DNA from: Talinum fruticosum
Lineage: Eukaryota; Streptophyta; Magnoliopsida; Caryophyllales; Talinaceae
Reading direction: 5' to 3'
DNA length: 64,000 nt
NCBI GenBank assembly: GCA_021018815.1
Contig: JAITYX010000002.1
Location: 8,277,001-8,341,000, forward strand
The notes beneath the pieces were generated by a model, which saw only the letters and a program-made list of their open reading frames with translations, had not been told where the DNA came from and did no database searches. The stretch's first letter is position 1. Each line of letters opens with the position of its first letter. Positions 36,186 to 48,600 of the stretch are shown here, in pieces. A program made the position numbers and the translations under genes.

Positions 36186-36372
36186 CATTTGTTAGTGGAA
36201 TTGCAATTTGATAATCAAAGATGGACGTGACTATACTAGGCCATTTTGTCAATTAGCCATAGTAAAATCCATCATGAAAATATCACATGATTTTTACTAT
36301 AGCTGGCGACAAAATGACGCTGCATAGTCACGTACATCTTTGATTATCAAATCGCAATTCCACTAACAAATG
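36186..36372. mobile_element. Fold-back element with arms of about 85 bp
   Basis: The left arm begins CATTTGTTAGTGGAATTGCA and the right arm ends with the complement TGCGATTCCACTAACAAATG read in reverse orientation (one mismatch). Pairing continues through TTTGATAATCAAAGATG, CGTGACTAT and CATTTTGTC to a short AT-rich loop near 36270-36285. The resulting hairpin is long. Its left arm is also present at about 35315-35440 as a direct copy, so it may have formed by an inverted duplication. Confidence 0.75.
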
Positions 36373-36375
36373 AAC

Positions 36376-36400
36376 ATATATATATATATATATATATATG
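36376..36400. repeat. (AT)n microsatellite
   Basis: About twelve AT units just after the fold-back element. Confidence 0.85.
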
Positions 36401-37045
36401 CTATTTAATATCTCAGGCGATATTACTTGCTTTGTTTCTTTATAGTTCTCTTCAGCCACTCGTGCAACAAAATGTATTAATTTCTGTAAAAGATCCCTTC
36501 CAGATTTGCAAATTCATCAACTAGAACTATCAGTATCTGCAATTGCAAACCCTAGAATGACGATCGGTGGAAGCAACCAATTGTCGGAATCGAGCCATTG
36601 TCGGAATTCATACAATTGCGCTCCCGTTTTCAATTATTACTTCAGATTCGGTTCAAATATGGAGTTTTATGGAATCTGGAAAGGAAGGAGAAGCAAGTCA
36701 TCGATGGAACTGGAAGGAGGGTGAAGCTAAATTATCTATTTATTCCAGCCTAATCGCCGTCCCCAATGGGTAACTCTCGTTTATATTAACAGTTCATAGT
36801 TATAATTTTCTTTTGTTTTTCATGAAACAATTTCATTCCTTCGATTTATATTTATCTTGTAACTAGTGTTCTCATAAATTCCTGTAAAATTTGTGAAGAG
36901 TAATTAATAATTTATTGACAACTAATTTTTTATATCAAATTAGCAACTAGTATTTTTGCCTTAGTGCAATGCACAGGAGAATTAATGAGTTTTCAAGCGT
37001 GAGTAAGTATAGTTGTTTGGGATGTAAATTATGAAAGATCATTAA

Positions 37046-37420
37046 GCCCCTGTTCGACAACAATGTTTGGATTAGCTTACCAAATATTAATGTTCGGTAA
37101 GCTAGTGTTTTAACTAGCATTTGCGGTAGCTTATAGTGTTTTAAGTAGTGTTTTGAAAAGTTAAGAATATTACTTTTTCACATTTAAAAGTAGCATTTTA
37201 TATCTTTTTTTGACAAAAGCATTCCTTCATTAATTTATATTTGGCAAATTATCAATATACTTTTACGTCAATTTACAATAATCAGCTAATTCAACCACTA
37301 AATTTACCGAACACATTTATTCAACTACTCAATTGAACATCTATATGCGAACATCTAAAATCTAACAGCTATCAACTATATATCTAGCTACTCATATAAC
37401 TCATTTTGCCAAACAGGGCA
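37046..37420. mobile_element. Tourist-like MITE
   Basis: 375 bp. The left end is GCCCCTGTTCGACAA and the reverse complement of the right end is TGCCCTGTTTGGCAAAA. Flanked on both sides by TAA (37043-37045 and 37421-37423). Termini of the G(C/G)CCTGTT(C/T)G type with a TTA/TAA duplication are characteristic of PIF/Harbinger Tourist elements. No transposase. Confidence 0.8.
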
Positions 37421-37844
37421 TAAGTTAAAACTTCTAATGTAATGAAATAGATTATACTTAAATGAGTTTTGATAACAACTATAATATCTTAATTTCTATG
37501 TAATGTAACAATAAATGACTATGGTTGTCCAAAAGTAATCTAATTTATTGACAAATAATAATAAAAATATAATTATTTTTAAGAATCAAAAATAGTTTTG
37601 AATATTTAGTATTTGATAAAAAACTACAGTAATTATAAAATTATATATATTAAAAAAGGCATTAATGACATTTTTTGTAACTCTAATTATGAATGAGGCA
37701 TTAATATTTGATTAAAGAACAATCTCACTTATGTTTATGATTTACAACAAATTCTAAGGTTAATAACAAAATAATTAGAGGTGGAATTAGACTTGTTATA
37801 AAGTAGTCAATAATACTTTGTCAATGTATTATTCATGCGAACCT

Positions 37845-38065
37845 AATATACGGTGCCCTTAGGCACCAGATAAGATAGCATTAATTACAATTTTTTTATT
37901 TTTTTAATACTAAAACAAAAATCGAAGTAGTGCTGTTAGGCACTATATAAATTAAAAAACCCTAAAAAATGAGAAAAATAATGGGCCATATCAACCTCGT
38001 TGGGAAATAACATCAAATAATATGATAATTAATATAGCTTATCCGGTGCCCTTAGGACACTATTT
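37845..38065. repeat. Cluster of GTGCCCTTAGGCAC-type hairpins
   Basis: GGTGCCCTTAGGCACC near 37852, GTGCTGTTAGGCACTA near 37930 and GGTGCCCTTAGGACACTA near 38045. The outer two are preceded by ACGGT or CCGGT. This looks like a small MITE whose ends carry a palindrome, but I cannot fix borders or a target-site duplication. Confidence 0.4.
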
Positions 38066-38218
38066 AATATTTTTCGTTATTCATGTAGTTATTAAATAGA
38101 TTATTAAATTGTATTATATTGAAATCGAATTATTGATATTTATTATTAGGAAAATTGATTGTCAAAATAAAAATTTGTTTTGTTCCAAAATTTCTACTAC
38201 CCCATGATTGGTTGGTGC

Positions 38219-38892
38219 TAGGGGTGAGCACGACCGAGTATCTTTTCTTTTTTGGTAGACTCAATCCTTGGAACTAGTCCCGGATCAGTTCCACCGGGTC
38301 CACAATTTTGGAACCGGTTCCGTAATCAGTGGGAACAGGACCGGGTACCCGGTTGCATCACATGAGGTTTCTGACTTTTTGTTTTTGCCCGGCGACGAAG
38401 TGGTGTTGTCAAAGTGACTGTCCATGATCACGGCTGCGGGGCATGAGAGTGGTGTTGTCGGCTTGGGAGATTCATCGGAGAAAGCAGAGAGAGAATAAGG
38501 GAGCCGATGAGGACAATAAGGTGAGTGATGATGACAACAAGACTGAGTGGAGAAGCGTTGACGAGTGAAAGCGACGAGGATAGAGAGATGGCGACCAGCA
38601 AAACACGCGGGAGAAGTGCTAGGCGACAGGGAGTGAGAGTAGAGGGGGCAACAACAAGCAACAACGAGTGAGAGGAGAGCACAGCAGAGAGAAACGTGAG
38701 AAGTGACAAGGGGTGGGGCTAGAAAATTGAAAGTAGGGTTCTCTCTAAGAAGTAAGAAGGGACTATATGTATAATATAATTTTTAAAAAATTATATGAAC
38801 AGTTTTCGGGTAACGGTTCCGGTTCCAAACTTCGTCTTGGACTCAGTTCCAACCGAGTTTTACCAGGTAGCCAGTTTTTCTGGGCACCCCTA
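38219..38892. mobile_element. Non-autonomous hAT element
   Basis: 674 bp. The left end is TAGGGGTGAGCACGACCGAG and the reverse complement of the right end is TAGGGGTGCCCAGAAAAA. Flanks are an 8 bp near-perfect duplication, GTTGGTGC (38211-38218) and GTTGGTGG (38893-38900), as expected for hAT. Subterminal GGTTCC/GGAACC motifs are repeated near both ends. The interior is GA-rich on one strand and lacks a transposase; a 93-codon minus-strand frame there is compositional. Confidence 0.8.
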
Positions 38893-40706
38893 GTTGGTGG
38901 CCGTTTTGCAACTATGGAATAAATTCAATAATTTCAACTGCCCATATGTTCCACTCTTTAGTGAGATGAACTCTAATGGATTCACTCAGGACTATGCAGT
39001 TTAGCAGTAGCTAGACCAGGACCAACAAGAGAAATTCTGTCGAGGAACCCATCAACTTGAAGTTATTTAACTAAGGTGCCCCATGATTCCCTCCTTATAT
39101 GTTCTGTTCAAATGATAAAATCAGATGGCTTTAGTGCAGACGATCGGAGGGCACCGGAGTATGACATGGAATGACTCACCCATAAAACAAAGCTGTTTTA
39201 ATGTGTGATGCAGTCATCTCAGTTGAAGACAGCCTAGTCATATCAGTTCTTTTGCGATTGAAAAATTGTGTATTTTAAAAAAATATTCAAAACTAGGCAC
39301 ATTCTTTTGAGAAAGTAAAACCTCACTCACTTTGTCAAAATTACCTGATCCCTTATGTTATCAAAAATTTGGCTCAAAAGGAAAGAAAAGAGGAATTAAA
39401 ATGCTCTAGGTACTATGAACAAAAACCGCAGCCAGCAAAAGGTCAGGAACTAAGTAAGGAAGGAAATCAATTCTGTTTCAGGTTTCCTATTTTCTTAGTC
39501 AAATGATGCTTAATCTGTGATGGATTTTTCTGCAAGACATTGAATACAAGCTGGAAAATCTTGTTCCTTTTATGTTGAATGCCATTAGTGGAAGGAGCTT
39601 AGGAACTTAAAGTAGAATTCATGAAGAAATCCCATCTACAACAGGTGAATGGTAGATGAATCTCTCCATCATAAGACAGGATGACCTTGTTGGAAGTTTC
39701 AGAATTTGACAGCTGAATTGGTGAGGTATATTATTGCTCCTCTCCCACTTTCTTGGTTTAGGAATTCTTGTGAGAATTTTTCCTTAATCTCATGATAAAT
39801 TGAAGTCATGCATCCTTTGTTCCCCTCCCCCAAAAAAAAGAGGGCGGGGGGATTTTATGTCTGCAGATGCTTTATATGATTATCATTGTCAACCAGTTTG
39901 TTCTGTTGCAACTATTCCTGGTCCCTTGTTCATTCTTTCACTTTAAACGATGAGTTTCTTGTGTATTCATTTTTACAGTTTTTCGCTTCCCTGTAATTGG
40001 TTGTCTTTATCATTCACAACCAGTGCGTATACATTTTTAAAGTTCTTCCGACTTAATCACTTCTTTCGGGATTTCAGCAAAATTCTTGATTTTTTCTAGC
40101 CGAATGTTCAATGATGATGTAGATGCCAAAATTTTTTGTATATATATTTTTTTTCTCATTGTTCAGTTTATCCTTCAAACTTTGATCATCTTGGTTGGGG
40201 TTTTGTTTGTTGTAAGCTTATTTCTTCTTCAAATATAAATGGCACAAACCAATTTCGTTTGTCGCTTTGGTGAAATCGAATTCAAAGAATTTACAATATG
40301 CGGAGAAATGCTTAATTGCAGATTTAATCCCTTTTGAAGTAGTTTGACAAGGTTAATGATGTGGCTTCTTTCAATTTATGAAACATTGGGGAACTTGCAA
40401 TTGGTCTACACCTGTTAGATTTCAAGCAATTTACAATATCCTAAGTTTATAACTTAGTTTCCATCCTTATTTGATAAGAAAAAAGACGGTAATGTGGGTC
40501 AATGAATAGTCATGGACATAAGCTATTATCTTTGTTTGACTATGCTTGGTGAGTTTAGAATTTTGCAGCTTAATCAGTAACTTTATCCACGAAACATGTT
40601 GAGATTTAGGCTGGCAGTCCCTGTTATCTCTATCTTGGTCCAATACTGATTGGTGTGAATTCATATTCGACCATTTTGAACAAAATAGTTGCTTAGAATA
40701 TTCCCT

Positions 40707-40826
40707 CAGAATTATAGCTTGTTTTTTCTCAAGGAATTTGTTCAGAATTATAGCTTGTTTTTTCACAAGGAATTTATTCAGAATTATAGCTTGTTTTTTC
40801 ACAAGGAATTTATTCAGAATTATAGC
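40707..40826. repeat. 36 bp tandem repeat, about 3.3 copies
   Basis: The phrase CAGAATTATAGC recurs at 40707, 40743, 40779 and 40815, exactly 36 bp apart, with nearly identical filler (TTGTTTTTTC, CAAGGAATTT). The unit is a multiple of three, so it leaves open frames on both strands. Confidence 0.9.
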
Positions 40827-41534
40827 AATTGTAGCCTTACTCACCCTCCCTCGAAGAGTGTTGGCATCTTTCTTGCAAATTGCACATATATCATGCCCGT
40901 TTTTGAATTTCAGTTTGCTCTTATTCCTGCACAAATGATCAAGTGAAATATGGTACATCACAATCTGAAAGTTTGTGAATTATCAAGAAGTACTCATTCA
41001 CTTGTACTAATGAGGAATGGAGTCCTTTGCTAGTGGTCAAAGAGGAAATAGGGCATAGAGGATTTGATATGCATGACTATATCATTGAGGTGCTCCTGTC
41101 TCTGCAGGAGTTTATATGGTAATTTTTGTGTCATATGGAGGTCGGTGACCTTCTGGTGGATCTGTAGGAAGTATATTAATGAGGACAAAGGACATTGAAA
41201 AGGTTTATGGTGGTTTATTGGCAAGTAATCAAGATTGAAAATTAACCTTGTGTGACTTTGCTGGGTTTATGGAGGAGATCTGAGATGTTACAGTAGATAT
41301 TATAGATAGTATTACACTTGCCACCATGAGATATGCCTACACACAAGACAGCGCCTGGTAGTTGCTAGCCAGAGAAGGTCATGGGAAAGGACCACAGGTC
41401 AGGAGGTAGTATAATTAGGCTGCCTGTGAGGTGTGACAAGGACGTGCCTATCTTTATGTAGGGTGCATGTAACTAGGTTGCCTGTGAGGTGGACAAGGTT
41501 GTGTTGATCTTTATGTGGGGTGCATGTAACAATT

Positions 41535-41734
41535 AGTGGCGAAGCTAGCAAATATATTCAAGGGTGTCCCTTTTTAATATTCTTAAATTTTATAAGCATT
41601 ATTACTTTTTATAGGTGTCCCCTTTAATAATTTTATGGATTTTTTAAGAATCTTTAAACATAAATTTTGACAAAACTTTTTTGCCATGGGTGTCCCGCCG
41701 GGAAACCCATGGCAATCAAAGAGCTCCGCCCCTG
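41535..41734. mobile_element. Mutator-type MITE with perfect 9 bp duplication
   Basis: 200 bp. Flanked by the identical 9-mer GTAACAATT at 41526-41534 and 41735-41743, the length expected for Mutator-like elements. The left end is AGTGGCGAAGCTAG and the reverse complement of the right end is CAGGGGCGGAGCTC. The interior has AAGGGTGTCCC and GTGTCCCGCCGGG. No coding capacity. Confidence 0.75.
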
Positions 41735-42598
41735 GTAACAATTCAAGGCATGTTTAAACATGTTCAGAGGATTTTCAATGACTAAGTCTGTTATTTGTCC
41801 TTGGTTATCTTATGTTCTTATTCTCTTCTTTCAAAGAAGTTGGTTGGCTGTCAACCAAATGGCTATGAGTAGGTAATATTGTTCGAAATTCTAGCAAATT
41901 TGGAATCAGCAACAACTAATCTAGGTTTGGTAGTAGCAATGAATTTTAACACATCACTAAGGATCATAGTTTTTCTGCCAAAAAAAAAAAAACATAGCTT
42001 TTCTGCTGCTTCTTGATATTTTCTGCATTAAAGTGGAACGTTGTTGGTATCTTTCTACCGGTTTTTCTTATGACCTGTACACAAAACCTTTTGGTTTTGT
42101 CAGTACACAGGTTTCCCCAAAAGCCCTCATCAGTTGGTCATACTAGGTGGTGGTAGTGATGGATTAGGAAGCCCAATAACGATTGCCTTTTCGGGTGCTG
42201 GCTGTTTTGTTGAACATTAATAACCCACATATAATTATAATGAAATTCTAATAGAAGTCATCTCAGATTTTTCCACTGATATTTATGTTTGTTTACATGG
42301 TACAGAGATCCAGCGGTTACTGTCCCGAGTGTTTCTTCTTTTGATACTTTCCATATCTATGTATTGAGTAGAAAGGAAACTTTACAGCACATTAATAATA
42401 TGTGGTCAGATTCTCTGATTTTTTAGAGGACCGAATCGTTTTTAGTAGATGTAAAATCTAAACAAATGCAAAATCACTAGTGGGCTGGATAGGACAATCG
42501 TATCTGATTTTGGTTGATTAGTTGAATGTTTCATTTATTGAATAATATGTCACCATGTCTCATGTGGAAATTCACCAATTACATTTTACATTGGCAGC

Positions 42599-42606
42599 TA
42601 TATAAG
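42599..42606 (+). promoter_or_regulatory. Putative TATA box of HD-ZIP IV gene
   Basis: TATATAAG lies 80 bp before the ATG at 42686. Transcription starting about 30 bp downstream would give a short leader, so no leader intron is needed even though CAG precedes the ATG. Confidence 0.45.
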
Positions 42607-42685
42607 TAGTTATAGAGAAGGTGGTAATTGGCTCAGGAATCATTTCTATTCAGACAGCTTGTGAATAAAACCAATGGTGTTTCAG

Positions 42686-45600
42686 ATGGGGAGTGATGGT
42701 GGAAGTGCATGCAGTGAGGAGAAGGGTGGTGGTGACTCTTACATTGGGAGAAAGAACTATCACAGGCATACGCCTGAGCAGACTCAGCGGCTGGAAGCGT
42801 AAGCCGATTCATGTTCTACAAGCTTTCAATTCATAGCCTTTGTTTTCTCATGACATTTCTTTTCTTTTCGTTTAAAATTATCTTGTTTTAGGTGAATACT
42901 TTAGCTGTATAATCTTTTCAACATTCTGCAATTAGCTCATGTTATTGGAGTTTTTCAGTTGTTGGAATCTGATGGTTTTGAGATTTATTTATGTTTGGAC
43001 CAATGAATCTGTTGGTACCATTGCTTGTGCTTCAGGTATCAGTTTTCTTTGCCATTTTCAATTTTTCAGGATGTAAAATGACTTGATGAGCTACCATTGG
43101 GGTCAGCAGTAGGCAGTGCATTTTTTAAAAATATAGTACACAGACAACATTCGCCCCTTCTCACAAGGGTACACCCCAATGCATCATCATACAGAATATG
43201 CTGAAGAACACAATGAAATGGAGAACAAGTTTGATGAGTCTCACCCCCTTTTCCATACCCTCGTCTTTTCTCTAGGTTCTGTTGGTTGATTTGGTTTGTT
43301 CTTCTCTAAGAAATATTTTGCCCCTGTTATCTTCCGGCAGCAGTTTTGATTTGTTATATAGAGGTAGAGAATTCATTTTCTTCTTGCATCCCATCCCCTG
43401 AGGCTGCTTTAGGGCCCCAATTTATAGATTGGATCTTTCTTGTGTGGATCTTTTGTGCTACCTTACTAATGAACAGCATACTTTGTTGGTTTCCCTTTGG
43501 TGAGGTAGATTCCTAGTATGCCAGCACTTTGGTGTTCTTTGTGGCTATGTGGTGAAGATTCTTGCTCCCAGTCTTTTCCTTTTGTTTATCTACCTTTCGA
43601 GTTCTTCAAAGAAGTGATTCTGAATTTGATTATTCTATGACTTCTTTCTCATCATAAATGAATGGAGATGTCTCTGTATATTGGGCTTCTGCTAATTTCT
43701 TCTCGACCATAGTCTTTTGATCTTATTTGATAGGCAATGGATTCTTATTGATTACTATTTGTGTCAGTTGTTATTTACCACTTTTCCATAAAAATTATGT
43801 CTTTCAATGGGGCTCCTGGAAATAACTGTGCTAGTTTTAGAACTTTGCTGGGCAAGGCTAGTATCTAGATTATATTTTCCCAGACCTTGCAAATTGCAGG
43901 ATCCATGTTGGGTATTTTGGTTTCTTGTTTTGTATATATTCTGTCCTTGGCCAAGTAATTAATATTCTTCTTAATAAGAAAATTGCTTTTTTCAAATCCT
44001 TTACAGACCTTGGCTGTTTAGTTTGAAACGAAAGAGTCATTAATGTGTTCAAATGATGCTCTTGTGATTGTGGGAACTTTTCTGTTGATGTCCTGACAAA
44101 TTACAGAAAACCGTTACATGAATTGGTATTTGACTATTTCATTAGACTGTTGCACCTGTCCGCAAATGTTCGTATAAGATTTATCTTTATTTTTGCTCAT
44201 TGTAGAAGACATAATACTTTGGTAGGTTTTTGAATGCACAAAGATTGATCAATGCTTTCTGTTGAATCGCAACAGATTCTTCAAGGAGTGCCCGCACCCA
44301 GATGAAAACCAGCGGCGCCAACTTGGCATGGAACTGGGCATGGAGCCTAGACAGATCAAATTTTGGTTCCAGAACAAGAGAACCCAAATGAAGGTTAGTT
44401 CACAGAAACCCTGATCTGTTTTTGGAAAGAAAGTCTGCTGTTTGTCTGGTAGATCTGGTCTGAAGATGGCTAATCATTCAAAACCTCATTTATTTCTTCA
44501 GGCACAAAATGAGCGAGCAGACAATAGTTCTCTTCGCTTAGAAAATGATAAATTCCGATGTGAGAATATGGCAATTCGAGAAGCACTGAAAAGTGTGATC
44601 TGCCCATCTTGTGGAGGCCCCCTCTGGGGAGGAGGAAAAGAAGCGATCTCTTCTGAAACTTAAGCAGGAAAATGCCTCATTGAAAATGGAGGTAATTTCT
44701 ACCTGTTTTACCATTAAGATATGTGATTCTTTTCAGGTGGCCACTGTTTTAATTACATACACATTCCACGCCGCTGAAATAATCCATTTTTAGCAATTCT
44801 TTCAATATTAATTATACTGCAGACTGCAGTAGAGGAAAATGTTTCACTATCAGTCTTATCTCTAAACTATCCTTCACTTCTTGTTGCTATGAAGTAGTAG
44901 CTGAGTTTCTTTTTCAAATCAAAGGTCCAGTGGAACAATTTCTCTTCAAATAGTAGGGAAAGGTCGCGTACATGTAACCCTCTTCCCCCAGCAGTACCTT
45001 GCATAAATAGGACTCAATGGCTTTTATTTGGTTGAGTTTGGTTTTTGTTATAAAGCTGCCTTCACTGTTTCCACTGTTTTTATATGTGCGGAAATTGTTA
45101 CATCTGTGCCTAGAGGTATGGTTGGGCAGCCCCTCCCCCCCAAGGGACCAGTTTCCACTAGCAAAGTACCAAATGCTTCCGACAAAGATTTACTCAGATG
45201 ATATATGAGCTGCTTCTTGTGCCCTATAAATCGTCCAATTTTGTTGATTGTTAGGTATATGACTGAGAACTAACATTTGCTGAAAGATTACTTTCTCATT
45301 GCTGTCAAACAAGTGAGAAAATGCTGAAATTATATTTGAAGAGAGGATAACCTTATTCCCCTTGTAATAAACATGCTGTTAATGGTTAGGGAAGAGTCAT
45401 CTTTGTCTGTTGTCTGTTGTTTAATATAAAAGTTTTCTCAGTTCGAAACAAATTATATCATGGCCCCTAGACTACTAAAAATAGTGGTCCAAAGTGCCAC
45501 ATAATTTATTTTTAAAAAAGAATCCAAGTAAGCTCAGCATGACTGCTGACTCATTTTATTTGAGATGCTGGAATTGGTGGACCCACTGAAATTGGTGGTT

Positions 45601-48600
45601 TGCAGAATTGGTGGACCCACTGAACTTGGTGGTTTGCAGACCACCAGATAACTGAGGACGGTTTATTTTCGGGACAATAATTTTCTTCCTTCCTGTTGTC
45701 CATGAAGGGAAAGGAGGGTTATTTTAAATCATATTAGTTATACAATTTTGAAAAGCCTACTGAAAATAGGTGGAGAGGCTGAGGATTGAAAACGACTGCA
45801 ATTCATGTGTTATTGTCGTGATTTACAGCAATAGCAAACAGCCTTCTTACAATCTGAAATTTCCCAATTATTTGGTCACATCGTTGGGCTTTATAAGTTC
45901 ATAAAGTTGCAATCCTTCAATTTCACTCATGTAGTGGAGATGAGTTGTTACGGTTCAGCTAGCGAGACTCCTAAATCTTAATGTTGTTACTGTTTGATTT
46001 TTGATTTGTCTTGAGAGCTCATATCATTCTCGTGTAAAAGACATCTGAAATTACCCTACCCTTGTGTATCATCTGAAAGTTGTAGTATATCTATCATTTG
46101 TTTCTAATTCGAACATCTTTTGCAGTATGAAAGGATATCCAATCTTCTGGCCAACTATATGGGTCGACCTCTACCAGGGGATGCATTCAACTTATCAGAT
46201 GCAAGTCTTGCAGGTCATGAAAGTGGAACCACTGCCTTTGAAGTTGATTCCTTGATTGGAAACATCAACGTTGGTGACCAAGAATTAACTTACCAGATGA
46301 AAACAAATCCAGAATTAGAAAAATCACTTGTGTCTGAGCTTGCTTCAAATGCCATGGATGAGCTGATTAAACTTTTGAGTACGGATCAGCCTCTTTGGAT
46401 CAAGTCTCCAGGAGATGATCAATACATTCTGGACCGCGACAGCTATGAGAAGGTGATCCCTTGCTCTACGGGACTTAGGTATCCCAAATCGAGAATGGAA
46501 TCCTCAAAGGATTCTGGCGTAGTTGTGATGAACGCAAGATTGCTTGTGGATCTCTGCCTAGACCCGGTAACACTAAACCATCCTGTAGCCTTTCTTATAT
46601 ATCCAACAGTCAATCTAATTCGTGTCTTGTATGAGTTTCCAATGTGGTGCTAATTTGCAGGACAAATGGCTTGACTTTTTTCCTACTATTGTCTCAAAAG
46701 CAAGGACTCTTCATATCATAGAAGCCGGATTGTTAGGGAACCGAAGTGGATCCTTGCAGCTGGTAAGCTATATGCATGTGCTATGGTTGATGCTTGAAAA
46801 GATGAATTTGAGAGAAATTTTGTCTGAACCAAGTGAATTAATGCAGATATATGAGCAAATGCATGTTCTTTCACCATTGGTTCCAGCACGAGAATTCTAT
46901 CTGCTTCGCTATTGTCAGCAGATTGAGACAGGCACGTGGGTAATAGCAGATGTCTCCTGTGATTATCTTAGAGGCAATTCTCATATTTCCCCCACCTTCT
47001 GTTGGAAGCATCCTTCTGGCTTTATGATCCAGAAGTTGTCTAATGGACTCACCAAGGTAAATTTTTCTGTAATTCCTTTTCTTATGCAATTTCTAATCCA
47101 GATTAGCCATACTGAGTTTCTTCAAGACTAGTTTTTCTAAGATTTATCATGTTTATCAAGAAATGATGATGTTGAAATCCATGGGTTTTCACTGAAATTT
47201 CCCTGCTTATTGACCTGCTCACTGTAACTGATGTCTTTCAGTTATTTTTGTCTTTGGTAAATCTAGATTTCTCTGTTGAATGGGATTTGTCTTCCATAAG
47301 TGAAGCTTGAATACTTCAATTCCTTATTCATAATTGATGAATTTTTTTACAATGTTCATAGGGAGGGATCTGATTACTTATATTTGAGGTGCCATTGTGA
47401 CATAATAGCAGACCAGCTGATCAATTTATAACATGTTCTTCTGTCTCTCTTTCCCTCAGATGTTACTGGAACATCCTTGATTAATTTGCTGTTCTTAAAG
47501 CTCTGAAGGTTTTAGTACTGTTCTGTATGTGTCACTAAGACATTCTAATCTGACAGGTAACCTGCATAGAACATGTAGAAGTTGATGATCAGTTTCAAGT
47601 TCATCCTATATATGAAGATCTAGTGAAAAGTGCACTTGGATTTGGTGCAAAGAGATGGGTTATGACACTCCAGAGAGCATGTGAGCGCTACACTTACATG
47701 GTTGAGGCTGGCAGACCTGGCCGTGAAATCGGGGAGGTATTTTGCCCTTGACTTCAATTGTCACTATTGCTTTTCTGTTTCTTTTGCTAATTTTATTCCC
47801 TCGATCCTCTATTTTAAGCAAATGCATGGTCTGCAGGGCGGAGAAGCTTGATAACCCTTGCTTGTAGGGTGGTCAAGAGTTATTGTTCTATGTTTAGTTT
47901 TTTAGGCACTGCAGAATTGCATCAACCTTTTGACATGACAAATGACAGAGTCCGTATTAATGCTCGCAAAAACACATGTCCTGGTCAACCGATGGGGATA
48001 GTCATCTCAGCTGCTACCTCTTTTTGGGTTCCTGCACCACATGAGAGAGTCCTCAAGTACTTGAGTGATCACATAATGCGCTCTCAGGTGCAATGTTTAG
48101 CTTTCTCCTAATCCTTGCTTGGCTTTCTGTTTTAATCATGAGAAATAGCTTTCTCCTAATCCTTGCTTGACTTTCTGTTTTAATCATGAGAAATGACTCT
48201 TAAACCTTATGGCGCCTTTTGGGCCAATCCATGCTATGTTTATTTTCTTCCAATTTTCTCAGATAATTCTCTATCTTCACATTTTAGTGATGCTTTTAAT
48301 GAAAATATTGCCCCTCCCCTGTTCTGTTTCTGGTTTCCCTGTTGGAAAAGAAACCTCGTAATTTGCACAAGGCATGATTCCGTGTCAAATAACCAGAAAA
48401 ATCTCTGCTGGAAGCTGGCTACGGGATATATTTGATAGAACTCACGTTTGCTAGTTTACAAACTTTAATGTACAGCAAGTTCAAGCATTAGGACAAATAT
48501 ATTCTTGTTCTAAAGCAATTTTATCATTATTTTTTATATCCACATACTTCTCTAGATTCTTATGCTTTATTTTTCTCATTGATTCCTACCAGTGGGATGT

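Larger units (their letters stand above)
38893..42598. other. Intergenic upstream of HD-ZIP IV gene
   Basis: No supported gene apart from the 36 bp tandem array and the Mutator-type MITE listed separately. Open frames around 40467-40961 on both strands come from the 36 bp array. Confidence 0.55.

Noticed and set aside
38428..38709. 93-codon serine/leucine-rich frame, minus strand
   Set aside because: Compositional result of the GA-rich interior of the hAT element.
40707..40826. Regular direct repeats that might suggest a CRISPR-like array
   Set aside because: Units are contiguous with no unique spacers, and the context is plant nuclear DNA.
40467..40961. 164-codon open frame, minus strand, and matching plus-strand frames
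   Set aside because: Created by the 36 bp tandem repeat; no family resemblance, and frames are open on both strands for the same reason.
46567..46653. Continuation of the HD-ZIP exon 4 frame past LCLDP
   Set aside because: A GT donor follows CLDP and the next exon resumes with [10 protein letters not shown], the family sequence; the extension is intron.
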